The notes beneath the pieces are model-generated. The model searched no databases. It saw nothing but the letters and a program-made list of their open reading frames with translations, and had not been told where the DNA came from. From positions 558,001-622,000 of the forward strand of contig NZ_CP087168.1 in the NCBI RefSeq assembly GCF_024748615.1: a DNA stretch of 64,000 nt. Reading direction: 5' to 3'. Position numbers and translations under genes: made by a program. How positions within the stretch are numbered: position 1 is the first letter of the stretch; every line of letters starts with the position of its first letter. This DNA comes from Pseudomonas sp. B21-048 (GTDB lineage Bacteria > Pseudomonadota > Gammaproteobacteria > Pseudomonadales > Pseudomonadaceae). Of the stretch, positions 34,635 to 44,497 are shown in pieces.

Positions 34635-35918
34635 ATGTCTTCAACCACTAAAAAAACCATTGATCTCAAAAGAAGCCTGGTTGACGCGATTCTTGCCGGC
34701 CTGGTGGCCCTGATTGTGTTCGGCCCGATTGTCGGCGTAGTCCTCGACGGCTACGGCTTTAATCTGGAAGCGACCCGGGTGGCATGGATTGTCGCCATCG
34801 TCATGGCCGGCCGCTTTGCCTTGAGCCTGTTCCTGCAAACCCCCAAGGGCCTGAGCATTCTTGAAGGTTTTGAAAGTACCGGCTCCGGGGTTCATGTACT
34901 GCCGCCTGATTACAAATCCCGCTTGCGCTGGATCATCCCGGTGATGATCGTTATCGCCGTGGTGTTCCCGTTTTTCTCCAACTCCTACCTGCTGGGCGTG
35001 GTCATCCTCGGGCTGATCTACGTGCTGCTGGGCCTGGGGCTGAACATCGTGGTCGGTCTGGCCGGCCTGCTCGACCTGGGTTACGTGGCGTTCTACGCCA
35101 TTGGTGCCTACGGCCTGGCGCTCGGTTATCAATACCTGGGGTTGGGTTTCTGGACGGTACTGCCGCTGGCGGCAATCACGGCCGGGTTAGCCGGTTGCAT
35201 CCTCGGTTTCCCGGTGCTGCGCCTGCACGGTGACTACCTGGCGATCGTGACCTTGGGGTTCGGTGAAATCATCCGGTTGATCCTCAATAACTGGCTGTCC
35301 CTGACTGGCGGCCCGAATGGTATGGCGGCTCCGTTGCCGACGTTCTTCGGTCTCGAGTTCGGTAAAAGAGCGAAGGAGGGGGGTGTCCCGTTCCATGAGT
35401 TCTTCGGCATCGCCTATAACCCGGACGTGAAGTACTACTTCATATACGCGGTGTTGTTCCTGGTGGTTCTGGCCGTGCTGTACATCAAGCACCGCTTGAC
35501 CCGCATGCCGGTCGGTCGCGCGTGGGAAGCCTTGCGTGAAGACGAAATCGCCTGCCGTTCCATGGGCCTGAACCACGTACTGGTCAAGCTGTCGGCGTTC
35601 ACCATCGGCGCATCGACTGCCGGTCTGGCCGGTGTGTTCTTCGCGACCTATCAGGGCTTCGTCAACCCGACCTCTTTCACCTTCTTCGAATCGGCCCTAA
35701 TCCTCGCCATCGTGGTGCTCGGCGGCATGGGCTCGACCATCGGCGTGGTGATTGCGGCGTTCGTGCTGACCGTCGCCCCGGAATTGCTGCGTGGCTTCGC
35801 TGAATATCGCGTGCTGCTGTTCGGCATCCTGATGGTGTTGATGATGATCTGGCGACCGCGTGGCCTGATCCGGATCAGCCGCACCGGTGTGACCCCACGT
35901 AAAGGAGTGGCGCCATGA
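34635..35918 (+). CDS. braE: Branched-chain amino acid ABC transporter, permease LivM type
   Basis: BraE is the second channel subunit. The 427-aa protein has a hydrophobic N-terminal extension (about 1-105). The LivM core follows, with LNIVVGLAGLLDLGYVAFYAIGAY, the substrate-loop region LTGGPNGMA, and the ATPase-contact loop GRAWEALREDEIACRSMG. The charged C-terminal tail is short. It follows braD by three bases and overlaps braF by four (ATGA). LivM-type subunits of Pseudomonas share the long N-terminal region. Confidence 0.95.
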   Translation: MSSTTKKTIDLKRSLVDAILAGLVALIVFGPIVGVVLDGYGFNLEATRVAWIVAIVMAGRFALSLFLQTPKGLSILEGFESTGSGVHVLPPDYKSRLRWIIPVMIVIAVVFPFFSNSYLLGVVILGLIYVLLGLGLNIVVGLAGLLDLGYVAFYAIGAYGLALGYQYLGLGFWTVLPLAAITAGLAGCILGFPVLRLHGDYLAIVTLGFGEIIRLILNNWLSLTGGPNGMAAPLPTFFGLEFGKRAKEGGVPFHEFFGIAYNPDVKYYFIYAVLFLVVLAVLYIKHRLTRMPVGRAWEALREDEIACRSMGLNHVLVKLSAFTIGASTAGLAGVFFATYQGFVNPTSFTFFESALILAIVVLGGMGSTIGVVIAAFVLTVAPELLRGFAEYRVLLFGILMVLMMIWRPRGLIRISRTGVTPRKGVAP

Positions 35919-36790
35919 GCGAAGAAATCGTTCTCTCGGTCGAAAATCTGATGATGCACTTCGGGGGCATCAAAGCCCTGAGTAACGTCAGCCTGCAAGT
36001 CAAACGCAACTCGATCTTTGCGTTGATCGGCCCTAACGGCGCCGGCAAGACCACGGTGTTCAACTGCCTGACCGGGTTCTATAAAGCGTCCGGCGGGCAT
36101 ATCGAACTCAATGCCCGTGGGGTGAAAACCGATGTCATCAAAATGCTCGGTGAACCGTTCAAGGCCATCGATTTCGTTTCGCCGAAGAACTTCGTCAACC
36201 GGCTCCGTTACAAGATGTTCGGTGGCACGCACCTGATCAACCGTGCCGGCCTGGCGCGGACTTTCCAGAACATTCGCCTGTTCAAGGAAATGTCGGTGCT
36301 GGAAAACCTGCTGGTGGCTCAGCACATGTGGGTCAACCGCAACATGCTGGCCGGCATCCTCAATACCAAGGGGTACCGCAAGGCCGAAAGCGATGCACTG
36401 GACCATGCATTCTATTGGCTGGAAGTGGTGAACCTGGTGGACTGCGCCAACCGCCTGGCCGGTGAGCTGTCCTACGGTCAGCAACGCCGTCTGGAGATCG
36501 CCCGGGCCATGTGCACCCGGCCACAGATTATCTGCCTCGACGAACCGGCCGCCGGCCTCAATCCTCAGGAAACCGAAGCGCTGAGCGCGATGATCCGGCT
36601 GCTGCGCGACGAGCACGATCTGACCGTGGTGCTGATCGAACACGACATGGGCATGGTAATGAGTATTTCCGACCACATCGTGGTGCTGGACCATGGCGTT
36701 GTCATCGCCGAGGGCGGGCCTGAAGCGATTCGACACGATCCGAAAGTGATTGCCGCCTACCTGGGCGCAGAAGAAGAGGAAGTGGCATGA
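35915..36790 (+). CDS. braF: Branched-chain amino acid ABC transporter, ATPase LivG type
   Basis: BraF is one of the two ATPase subunits driving uptake. The 291-aa protein has Walker A GPNGAGKTT at about residues 37-45, the ABC signature LSYGQQRRLEIARA, Walker B IICLDEPAAGLN and the H-loop VLIEHDMGMV. An insertion after the Walker A region (about residues 75-110) is longer than in the companion BraG, as usual for LivG. It overlaps braE and braG by four bases each. Confidence 0.96.
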   Translation: MSEEIVLSVENLMMHFGGIKALSNVSLQVKRNSIFALIGPNGAGKTTVFNCLTGFYKASGGHIELNARGVKTDVIKMLGEPFKAIDFVSPKNFVNRLRYKMFGGTHLINRAGLARTFQNIRLFKEMSVLENLLVAQHMWVNRNMLAGILNTKGYRKAESDALDHAFYWLEVVNLVDCANRLAGELSYGQQRRLEIARAMCTRPQIICLDEPAAGLNPQETEALSAMIRLLRDEHDLTVVLIEHDMGMVMSISDHIVVLDHGVVIAEGGPEAIRHDPKVIAAYLGAEEEEVA

Positions 36791-37503
36791 GTGCACCCAT
36801 CCTCGAACTCAAGGATCTGGACGTGTTCTACGGGCCGATTCAGGCCCTGAAGAAAGTCTCGTTGCATATCAATGAAGGTGAAACCGTCAGCCTGATCGGC
36901 TCCAACGGCGCCGGCAAATCGACCCTGCTGATGTCGATCTTCGGTCAGCCGCGGGCCGCTGACGGGCAAATCATCTATCAGGGTGTGGATATCACCCACA
37001 AGTCGTCCCACTACATCGCGTCCAACGGTATCGCTCAATCGCCGGAAGGTCGGCGGGTGTTCCCTGACATGACCGTCGAGGAAAACCTGTTGATGGGTAC
37101 GATTCCAATCGGTGACAAGTACGCCAAGGAAGACATGCAGCGCATGTTCGAGTTGTTTCCACGGCTCGAAGAACGGCGTACCCAGCGCGCCATGACCATG
37201 TCCGGCGGAGAGCAACAAATGCTCGCCATCGCCCGGGCGCTCATGAGTCGGCCAAAGCTGTTGTTGCTCGATGAGCCGAGCCTGGGGTTGGCGCCGATTG
37301 TGGTGAAACAGATCTTCGCGACCCTGCGGGAACTGGCCAGCACCGGCATGACCATCTTCCTGGTGGAGCAGAACGCCAACCACGCCCTCAGGCTGTCGGA
37401 CCGGGCGTACGTAATGGTCAACGGCGAGATTCGCCTCAGCGGTACTGGCAAGGAGCTGCTGGTGAACGATGAGGTGCGTAACGCCTACCTCGGCGGCCAC
37501 TAA
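36787..37503 (+). CDS. braG: Branched-chain amino acid ABC transporter, ATPase LivF type
   Basis: BraG is the second ATPase, pairing with BraF. The 238-aa protein has Walker A GSNGAGKST at about 39-47, the Q-loop/family motif GIAQSPEGRRVFPDMTVEEN, signature MSGGEQQMLAIARA, Walker B LLLLDEPSLGLAP and H-loop FLVEQNANHAL. It ends the operon, followed by a strong terminator at 37521. Confidence 0.96.
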   Translation: MSAPILELKDLDVFYGPIQALKKVSLHINEGETVSLIGSNGAGKSTLLMSIFGQPRAADGQIIYQGVDITHKSSHYIASNGIAQSPEGRRVFPDMTVEENLLMGTIPIGDKYAKEDMQRMFELFPRLEERRTQRAMTMSGGEQQMLAIARALMSRPKLLLLDEPSLGLAPIVVKQIFATLRELASTGMTIFLVEQNANHALRLSDRAYVMVNGEIRLSGTGKELLVNDEVRNAYLGGH

Positions 37504-37520
37504 ACCGAAGAGCCCAAAAA

Positions 37521-37556
37521 GCGCCCTGACGTACTTCAACGTCAGGGCGTTTTTTA
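37521..37556 (+). terminator. Terminator after braG
   Basis: GCGCCCTGACGT and ACGTCAGGGCG pair around a short loop and are followed by TTTTTT. It ends the braCDEFG transcript. Confidence 0.93.
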
Positions 37557-39026
<1,470 letters not shown>

Positions 39027-39061
39027 GACCGAGTAACGGCTATTCGCGGGCAATCGCTCAG

Positions 39062-40189
39062 TCAGCGAAGATACTCGGCCAACCCGCGATAACAGGTTGC
39101 CAAGTGATAAGGCGTGGTCGAAGGCATGTCCTTGCGGCTCACTTCGCCCTGTTCATCGCGACACTCATACCAACCGCCCGCATGCAAAAAGCGCTGTTGC
39201 AACGCCTGCAGTTGGCGTTGCACGGAGGCTTCGCTGTCCGGGCGCAAAGTCAGGGCACGCAGGTATTCGGCCTGGGCCCAGATGCGTTGAGTCGCATCAC
39301 GAGGGTGGTCGTCCAGTTCCAGCATCGCGCGCACCGCACCGGTCTGCTGATCCACGCCCTGTTGCTCGGTAAACGTAAAGGCGCGGTTCAGCGAGGCGTG
39401 CAGTTTCGAGCGACGCAGCAGCGGTGAGGACTCCAGCAGGAAATACCATTCGAACTGATGGCCTGGCTCGAACCAGTTATCCACAGCGCCCAGCGGCTTC
39501 TCCATCAACACCGCGTGTTGCGGGTCGATGAAGCGCTTCTGCATGGCTGTGCATAACTCGACAAGCGCGCTCTGCACAGCAGCGTCCTCGCGTACCGAAA
39601 GGATGGCGAGGAAGGCTTCGGCCAAATGCATCAATGGATTCTGTAGCGGCCCGGAGTTGAGCGAGGACCAATCATGGTCCAGGCTGGCTTCATACAGGCC
39701 GTCGCCTGTGGCGAAGCGCTGCGCCAACACTTCCAGCGTGGCGTTGAGCACCGACTCCACCAGCGGTTCGCGAACCTTGTCCCAGTAATGGGCGCAGGCG
39801 AACAGGATGAAGGCGTGGGTGTAGAGGTCTTTGCGTTGATCCAGCGGCGCACCTTGCGGATCGATGCTGTAGAACCACCCGCCATGCTCGGCATCGTGGA
39901 AATGCCGCTGCAAGGAGCGGAACAGCGCCGCCGCGTGCTCTTCGGCCTGGGGCACTTGGCCGATCAGGCTGGAAAACAGATAGAGCTGTCGTGCGCAAGC
40001 CATGGCCCGATAGTGCTGAAGGGGCAGCGGTTGATGCTCGGCGTCCAGCGCTTCATACGGCAATGCCATGTCGGCGTTCCAGCCGGGGCCTTGCCAGAGC
40101 GGCACGATCACTGTCTGGAAATGCTGTTGCACCGAGGCAAACAGGGCGGTCAATTCAGGCTGGGAGGCAGAGCGGGAAACAGGCGGCAT
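39062..40189 (-). CDS. AGE family epimerase/isomerase
   Basis: This 375-aa protein has the repeated helical (alpha/alpha)6-barrel layout of N-acylglucosamine 2-epimerase relatives, a group that isomerises free sugars such as mannose/fructose or cellobiose. Conserved features include GGWFYSIDPQGAPLDQRKDLYTHAF, which holds Arg and His of the active site, and EPGHQFEWYFLL with the second catalytic His. No sugar transporter lies next to it, so the substrate is open. It is convergent with the SDR gene. The start is ATG 40189. Confidence 0.85.
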   Translation of the reverse strand: MPPVSRSASQPELTALFASVQQHFQTVIVPLWQGPGWNADMALPYEALDAEHQPLPLQHYRAMACARQLYLFSSLIGQVPQAEEHAAALFRSLQRHFHDAEHGGWFYSIDPQGAPLDQRKDLYTHAFILFACAHYWDKVREPLVESVLNATLEVLAQRFATGDGLYEASLDHDWSSLNSGPLQNPLMHLAEAFLAILSVREDAAVQSALVELCTAMQKRFIDPQHAVLMEKPLGAVDNWFEPGHQFEWYFLLESSPLLRRSKLHASLNRAFTFTEQQGVDQQTGAVRAMLELDDHPRDATQRIWAQAEYLRALTLRPDSEASVQRQLQALQQRFLHAGGWYECRDEQGEVSRKDMPSTTPYHLATCYRGLAEYLR

Positions 40190-40247
40190 TGGCTGGCGTC
40201 GTCACGGCAGGGTTAATTGCGCGACATGTTAGCAGAGTGAGCGCGTC

Positions 40248-40356
40248 GATCGTTCCCACGCTCCGCGTGGGAATGCCTCGTTGGACGCTCGGCGTCCGTT
40301 TCGAAAGGACGCGGAGCGTCCCGGGCTGCATTCCCACGCAGAGCGTGGGAACGATC
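40248..40356. repeat. Palindromic intergenic element, GATCGTTCCCACGC family, copy 1
   Basis: The element begins GATCGTTCCCACGCTCCGCG and ends with its near-complement, with an inner GGACGC/GCGTCC hairpin. A relative lies at 54543-54655. Here it separates the epimerase gene from hupE on the same strand. Confidence 0.9.
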
Positions 40357-40358
40357 AA

Positions 40359-40931
40359 TTAACCCGCCAGCAACCACGCCCCAGTCGCCGCCGAAGCCGC
40401 ACCCGCCAAACGAACCAATGGCGCAGCCGCCTGAGGCAACACTCGAACCACCGCATAACCCAACCCATGCAACGCAGCCGTCGCCACCACAAACCCCGCC
40501 GCATACGCCCAAGGGCTCGACATCTCGGGCAATTCCAGACCATGCGCCACGCCATGAAACAGCGCAAACAACGCGGTCGCAGCCACTGCCAGACTCAACG
40601 GCGGACGCACCGCCAAAGCTACCGCCAGGCCCAACGCCAATACCGATGCCGCAATCCCGCTTTCCAGCGCTGGCAGGTTCAATCCTTCAAGACCCAGCAG
40701 CCCGCCGATCAGCATAGTGCCGACGAATGTGCATGGCAGCGCCCAGCGTGCGGCACCTTTCTGCTGCGCAGCCCATAACCCCACGGCAATCATCGCCAGC
40801 AAGTGATCGAGGCCACCGATCGGGTGGCTGATGCCGGCCATCAAGCCATTGTCGCCATGACCCGGATGCGCGAAGGCGATGGTCGGGGTCAACAGCAGGG
40901 CCATGGTGCCCAGAATGCGTTTCAGTGTCAT
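40359..40931 (-). CDS. ureJ: HupE/UreJ family nickel-related membrane protein
   Basis: This 190-aa inner membrane protein has an N-terminal signal-like segment (about 1-21, ending IAFAHPGHG) and six or so helices. The HupE/UreJ signature HPIGGLDHLLAMIAVG, with its His and Asp residues, lies at about residues 36-51 and is thought to bind Ni2+. A second cluster HGVAHGLELP follows. Members supply nickel for urease or hydrogenase. It lies 28 bases after ureG, which makes urease the likely client. AAGGAAG is the ribosome site. Confidence 0.9.
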   Translation of the reverse strand: MTLKRILGTMALLLTPTIAFAHPGHGDNGLMAGISHPIGGLDHLLAMIAVGLWAAQQKGAARWALPCTFVGTMLIGGLLGLEGLNLPALESGIAASVLALGLAVALAVRPPLSLAVAATALFALFHGVAHGLELPEMSSPWAYAAGFVVATAALHGLGYAVVRVLPQAAAPLVRLAGAASAATGAWLLAG

Positions 40932-40959
40932 GGATAAGCTTCCTTGTTGATAAGTGTGA

Positions 40960-41574
40960 TCAGGCCGCCGTCAGCAAGCCCTGGCGTTCGATGAAGGCGA
41001 TGATTGCTTCCAGGCCCTGGCCGGTTTTCTGGTTACTGAAGACGAACGGTTTGCCGTTGCGCATGCGCTGGGTGTCGCTGTCCATCATTTCCAGCGAGGC
41101 GCCCACCAGTGGCGCGAGGTCGATCTTGTTGATTACCAGCAAATCGGATTTGCAGATCCCCGGCCCGCCCTTGCGCGGCAGCTTGTCGCCGGCCGAGACG
41201 TCGATCACGTAGATCGTCAGGTCCGACAGTTCCGGGCTGAAGGTCGCCGAGAGGTTGTCGCCACCGGACTCCACCAGGATCAGGTCCAGCCCCGGAAAGC
41301 GGCGGTTCAGTTGATCCACGGCTTCGAGGTTGATCGAGGCGTCTTCGCGGATCGCCGTGTGCGGGCAGCCGCCGGTTTCCACACCGATGATCCGCTCGGG
41401 CGCCAGGGCTTCGTGGCGCACCAGAAAATCGGCGTCTTCGCGGGTGTAGATGTCGTTGGTCACGACGGCCAGGTTGTAGCGGTCGCGCAAGGCCAGGCAC
41501 AGGGCCAGAGTCAGGGCGGTTTTGCCGGAGCCGACCGGGCCGCCGATGCCGACACGCAGGGGGTGTGCGTTCAT
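40960..41574 (-). CDS. ureG: Urease accessory GTPase UreG
   Basis: UreG is a SIMIBI-class GTPase that hands nickel to apo-urease in a complex with UreF and UreD. The 204-aa protein has the P-loop GGPVGSGKT at about residues 11-19, the metal-binding Cys-Pro-His of [13 protein letters not shown], and [11 protein letters not shown] as the guanine-specificity motif. ATG 41574 is chosen, with GGAG six bases upstream; the frame extends four codons more. It follows ureF by 23 bases. Confidence 0.96.
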   Translation of the reverse strand: MNAHPLRVGIGGPVGSGKTALTLALCLALRDRYNLAVVTNDIYTREDADFLVRHEALAPERIIGVETGGCPHTAIREDASINLEAVDQLNRRFPGLDLILVESGGDNLSATFSPELSDLTIYVIDVSAGDKLPRKGGPGICKSDLLVINKIDLAPLVGASLEMMDSDTQRMRNGKPFVFSNQKTGQGLEAIIAFIERQGLLTAA

Positions 41575-41597
41575 GTGATTCTCCAAAGTAAAAGGCC

Positions 41598-42272
41598 CTA
41601 GGAACGGAACAGACGGCTGTACTGGCGCTCATGGGCCATGCACGCCAGGGACAGGCCGAAAGCGGCGCTGCCAGAGTGTTCGGGGTTGATTCGGGTGGCG
41701 TCTTGCTGCGCCTGTTGCAGCAGCGGCAGCAGTTCGCTGGTCAGGCGCTGGGCAGCTTGCTGGCCCAGGGGCAGGGTTTTCATCAACACCGCCAATTGGT
41801 TTTCCAGCCAGCTCCACAGCCAGGCGGCCAGCGCATCTTGTGGGCTGATCTGCCAGGCGCGGGCCGCCAGCGCCCAGCCAAGGGCCAGATGGGGCTCAGG
41901 GCATTGGTCGAGAAAGGCCCGGGCGGGTGCATCCAGTTCCGGTAAACCGTTGAGCAGTTGCTTCAACGAATAACCCATCTGTCGACTTTCCTGATGCAAC
42001 TCGCGGGTTTCGCGGCTGGCGCGATGTTCTTCGCAACGTTGCAGCAGTTCAATCCAGTTTTCTTTGGCCGCAGCGGTGCAATGGGCGAGCAGTAGCGGCG
42101 CTTCGAAACGCGCGAGATTGAGCAGCAACTGATCGCTGATCCAGCGCCGCGCGCTGTCGGGATCGTTCACCCGGCCGTTATCCACGGCCATCTCCAAACC
42201 CTGGGAATAGCTGTAGCCGCCAATCGGCAGCTGCGGGCTGGCCAGACGCAGCAGCGCCCAGGCTGGGTTCAT
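41598..42272 (-). CDS. ureF: Urease accessory protein UreF
   Basis: UreF is an all-helical partner that binds UreD and acts on UreG during nickel insertion. The 224-aa protein carries [19 protein letters not shown] near the N terminus and ends with an Arg/Leu-rich stretch. The conserved C-terminal Ser-rich/Leu region of the family is present. Its ATG overlaps the ureE stop by four bases. It belongs to the ureE-ureF-ureG-ureJ operon on the minus strand. Confidence 0.95.
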   Translation of the reverse strand: MNPAWALLRLASPQLPIGGYSYSQGLEMAVDNGRVNDPDSARRWISDQLLLNLARFEAPLLLAHCTAAAKENWIELLQRCEEHRASRETRELHQESRQMGYSLKQLLNGLPELDAPARAFLDQCPEPHLALGWALAARAWQISPQDALAAWLWSWLENQLAVLMKTLPLGQQAAQRLTSELLPLLQQAQQDATRINPEHSGSAAFGLSLACMAHERQYSRLFRS

Positions 42273-42769
42273 AAGCGCACGCCGAACTGGTGCAGCTTCG
42301 GCGGGTAGTTGAAATCCTCGTCACCGTGCCGCGAATGGTGATGGCCGCCGCCGTAGGCGCCATGTTCCGGCTGGAACGGCGCCTCGATGTTCTCGACCTT
42401 GGCATCAAGCTGTTCGAGCATGGCCTTGAGCACGTAATCGTCGAGCAGGCGCAACCAGCCATCGCCGACTTGCAGGGCCACATGGCGGTTGCCCAGGTGA
42501 TAGGCGGCGCGGGTCAGTTCGAAGGCGTTGGCGCAGGTGACGTGCAGCAGTTGTTCGGGGCGTGCGCAAACGCGAACGACGCGCCCGTCTCCGGCTTGCA
42601 GGCATTCGCCGTCATACAGCGGCGGCTGACCGCGCTCCAAAAACAACCCGACGTCTTCACCCTCGGCACTGAAACAGCGCAAACGGCTTTTGCTCCGGGC
42701 TTCGAAAGTCAGGTGCAACTCGGCGGCCCAGACGGGTTGAGGGTCGATTCTGCGATGAATCACCAGCAT
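42269..42769 (-). CDS. ureE: Urease nickel metallochaperone UreE
   Basis: UreE delivers nickel to the UreDFG complex. The 166-aa protein has an N-terminal peptide-binding domain and a metal-binding domain with the conserved His in YHLGNRHVALQV. A His-rich C terminus (GGGHHHSRHGDEDFNYPP) follows. ATG 42769 is chosen because the protein then begins MLVIHRRIDPQ like its relatives; the frame runs eight codons further. It is first in the ureEFG-ureJ operon, 27 bases after the start expected from the sigma-54 promoter. Confidence 0.95.
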   Translation of the reverse strand: MLVIHRRIDPQPVWAAELHLTFEARSKSRLRCFSAEGEDVGLFLERGQPPLYDGECLQAGDGRVVRVCARPEQLLHVTCANAFELTRAAYHLGNRHVALQVGDGWLRLLDDYVLKAMLEQLDAKVENIEAPFQPEHGAYGGGHHHSRHGDEDFNYPPKLHQFGVRL

Positions 42770-42806
42770 CGGAAGGCTTCCAGCAATGGACAATGCTCAG
42801 GGATAG

Positions 42807-42823
42807 AGCAAGGGGCTTGCCAA
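42807..42823 (-). promoter_or_regulatory. Sigma-54 (RpoN) promoter of ureEFG
   Basis: On the minus strand TTGGCAAGCCCCTTGCT has GG and GC ten bases apart and differs from consensus only in the base after GGCA. Transcription would begin near 42796. Urease genes are commonly under NtrC control in Pseudomonas, which agrees with this. Confidence 0.75.
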
Positions 42824-42896
42824 TCGGGGGAGGCGTAGGAAATGCCTGTCGGGCGAGAGGAAAAATTCGGGGCGTTGCAGAACTTTGATTGAAGTT

Positions 42897-42921
42897 GGTG
42901 CGCAAAAAAACTTTACGCACC
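42897..42921. promoter_or_regulatory. Inverted repeat upstream of the ureE promoter, possible activator site
   Basis: GGTGCG and CGCACC flank 13 A/T-rich bases (CAAAAAAACTTTA). The centre is about 113 bases upstream of the predicted ureE transcription start, a usual distance for an enhancer. The same half-sites occur upstream of braC. Confidence 0.45.
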
Positions 42922-42936
42922 GATTTGCGGCGCATG

Positions 42937-42982
42937 AAAAAGATCGTCCGAACGCGGCCCGAGCCTTCGGACGATCTTTTTT
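42937..42982 (-). terminator. Terminator of the desT-like gene
   Basis: AAAAAGATCGTCCGAA and TTCGGACGATCTTTTTT are complementary arms around a 13-base loop. The minus strand ends in TTTTT, six bases past the gene stop. Confidence 0.9.
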
Positions 42983-42988
42983 AAGAGG

Positions 42989-43621
42989 TCACTCGGTACT
43001 GCCGAGTCCCTGCCAATGCTTCAGCCCGATAAAGATGAATCGCAATTGCTGGGTAATCTTCGCCTGAGGCGTCAGATGCTCCGGCAACGCCTGCGCTGGC
43101 GGATCGATGATGTCCGGCAGGGTCGCGAACACGCTTTTGACGATCAGGTCAGCCATGACACCCAGCCCTGCGATGTCCAGGTGTTGCAGTTTCGGCATCA
43201 GCGACAGGTCCGCCGCCAGGTCCGAGCTGATGTCTTCGCGCAAGCGGCCAATGGCCTGGCGCACCAGCAGCGAGCCGCCGTACTGCTCGCGGGCAAGAAA
43301 CAGGAACTGCGAGCGATTGGCCGTGACCACGTCGAGAAAGATCCGCACCGAGGCGTCGATGATGCCGCCCATGACGAACTCGTTATGGCGCACCAGGCGG
43401 ATGGTTTCACGGAAGGTCTGGCCGACTTCGCTGACCAGCACCAGGCCCAGTTCATCCATGTCGGCGAAATGCCGGTAGAAACCGGTGGGGACGATCCCGG
43501 CGGTTCGGCTCACTTCGCGCAGGCTCAGGCTGCCGAATCCTCGGCCGCTTTCCATCAGGTGGCGGGCAGCGTCCATCAGGGCGTTGCGGGTCTGTTGTTT
43601 CTGTTCGGCGCGGGGCAGCAT
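42989..43621 (-). CDS. desT: TetR-family regulator, DesT/FabR-like
   Basis: This 210-aa regulator has an N-terminal TetR helix-turn-helix (SLSLREVSRTAGIVPTGFYRHF, about residues 26-47) and a C-terminal ligand-binding domain. The HTH and the region after it match the FabR/DesT group, which senses acyl-CoA saturation and controls unsaturated fatty acid genes. In P. aeruginosa, desT lies beside ureE, as here. ATG 43621 is chosen to give the usual MLPRAEQKQQTR start. The desaturase genes that desT controls in P. aeruginosa are not next to it in this window. Confidence 0.82.
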   Translation of the reverse strand: MLPRAEQKQQTRNALMDAARHLMESGRGFGSLSLREVSRTAGIVPTGFYRHFADMDELGLVLVSEVGQTFRETIRLVRHNEFVMGGIIDASVRIFLDVVTANRSQFLFLAREQYGGSLLVRQAIGRLREDISSDLAADLSLMPKLQHLDIAGLGVMADLIVKSVFATLPDIIDPPAQALPEHLTPQAKITQQLRFIFIGLKHWQGLGSTE

Positions 43622-43728
43622 CGCAAGGGTGTTTTCTGGACAGGGACAGCGGCGCACTCTAGCAAATCGGCTTTGCTGACGTCGAACCAGTATCGAGGAT
43701 CATGTGGGGAATGAGGCTTTTACAAGTC

Positions 43729-43759
43729 AAAAGCCCAATCCCGGGATTGGGCTTTTTTT
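43729..43759 (-). terminator. Terminator downstream of the repeat-protein gene
   Basis: AAAGCCCAATCC and GGATTGGGCTTT form a perfect stem with almost no loop and T-runs on both strands. It lies 16 bases beyond the stop of the minus-strand gene. Confidence 0.9.
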
Positions 43760-43774
43760 CAGGGACGCCATGGC

Positions 43775-44119
43775 TTAACTCACCGCGCTGTTGCGTTCGA
43801 TTACACGGTCACCACCGCCTTCAGCCAGGGTTTGACCTTGTGGTGTGCGAGCGGAACCGTCAGCCGCCAGGGTTTGACCTTGTGGGGTACGGTCCGAGCC
43901 ATCTTGAGTGATCAAGCCTTTTTCTTTCAGGCGATCATTACCGCCTTCGGCCAGGGTCTGACCTTGTGGCGTGCGGTCTGTGCCGTCAGCAGCAACGGTC
44001 TGGCTGAACACCGAGTGGCTGTCTTTGACTTGTGGAGTGGCTTGATCAGCGGCCGGCAAAGCAAAAGCGGTGCTGGCTAACATCGAGAGGGTCAGGCTAA
44101 ACAGTAATTGGCGTTTCAT
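43775..44119 (-). CDS. Secreted small protein with DGSDRTPQGQTLA repeats
   Basis: The 114-aa protein has a signal peptide (residues 1-20, cleavage after STAFA). The mature part is polar and contains three copies of a DG(S/T)(D/A)RTPQGQTLA(E/A)(G/D)G unit, starting at about residues 45, 73 and 87; the last two are 14 residues apart. There is no Cys, no lipobox and no membrane anchor, so it should be periplasmic or exported. The start is ATG 44119, with AAGGAG upstream; the frame extends to 44218 without a signal. Pseudomonas have many small proteins with such repeats, of unknown role. Confidence 0.82.
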   Translation of the reverse strand: MKRQLLFSLTLSMLASTAFALPAADQATPQVKDSHSVFSQTVAADGTDRTPQGQTLAEGGNDRLKEKGLITQDGSDRTPQGQTLAADGSARTPQGQTLAEGGGDRVIERNSAVS

Positions 44120-44497
44120 GATGGGTTGCTCCTTGGGAGGGCGATGAAGTGGGTACGAGGGCAATGCTACTCTCGATAAATCGATGCAAAAGTTCATAAA
44201 CGCAATGGTAATAATCAACGGAATTGATTGTTTCTCCGAAGGGCTCTAGAACGGGTGTTTCCGGCGACCGTCTTTGCACTGCGGTGGGTAATTTCGAGCC
44301 ATTTGCGCCTCGCAAAAGTGCAGGCTCGGTAAACGCTGCAGGAAGGGAGCGAACCCGGTTATTGCGTCCGGGTCGGTCGTCGGGTTAAACCTGCGGGCCA
44401 TTTTTCAGTCATAGATTTCATGGCAGGCCGGTTCTGGCCTAACGTTTCATCAGTGCGTCGCTGTCGGGCGCCCAGTCGTATTCAGGAGCCCTGTGCA
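44120..44497. other. Divergent intergenic region between the repeat-protein gene and asmA
   Basis: This 378-base gap must hold the promoters of two divergent genes. On the minus strand TTGCGT and ATTTAT about 18 bases apart (around 44173-44202) are a weak candidate for the repeat protein. No clear promoter, repeat or further gene is visible elsewhere. AGGAG at 44484 belongs to asmA. Confidence 0.5.
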
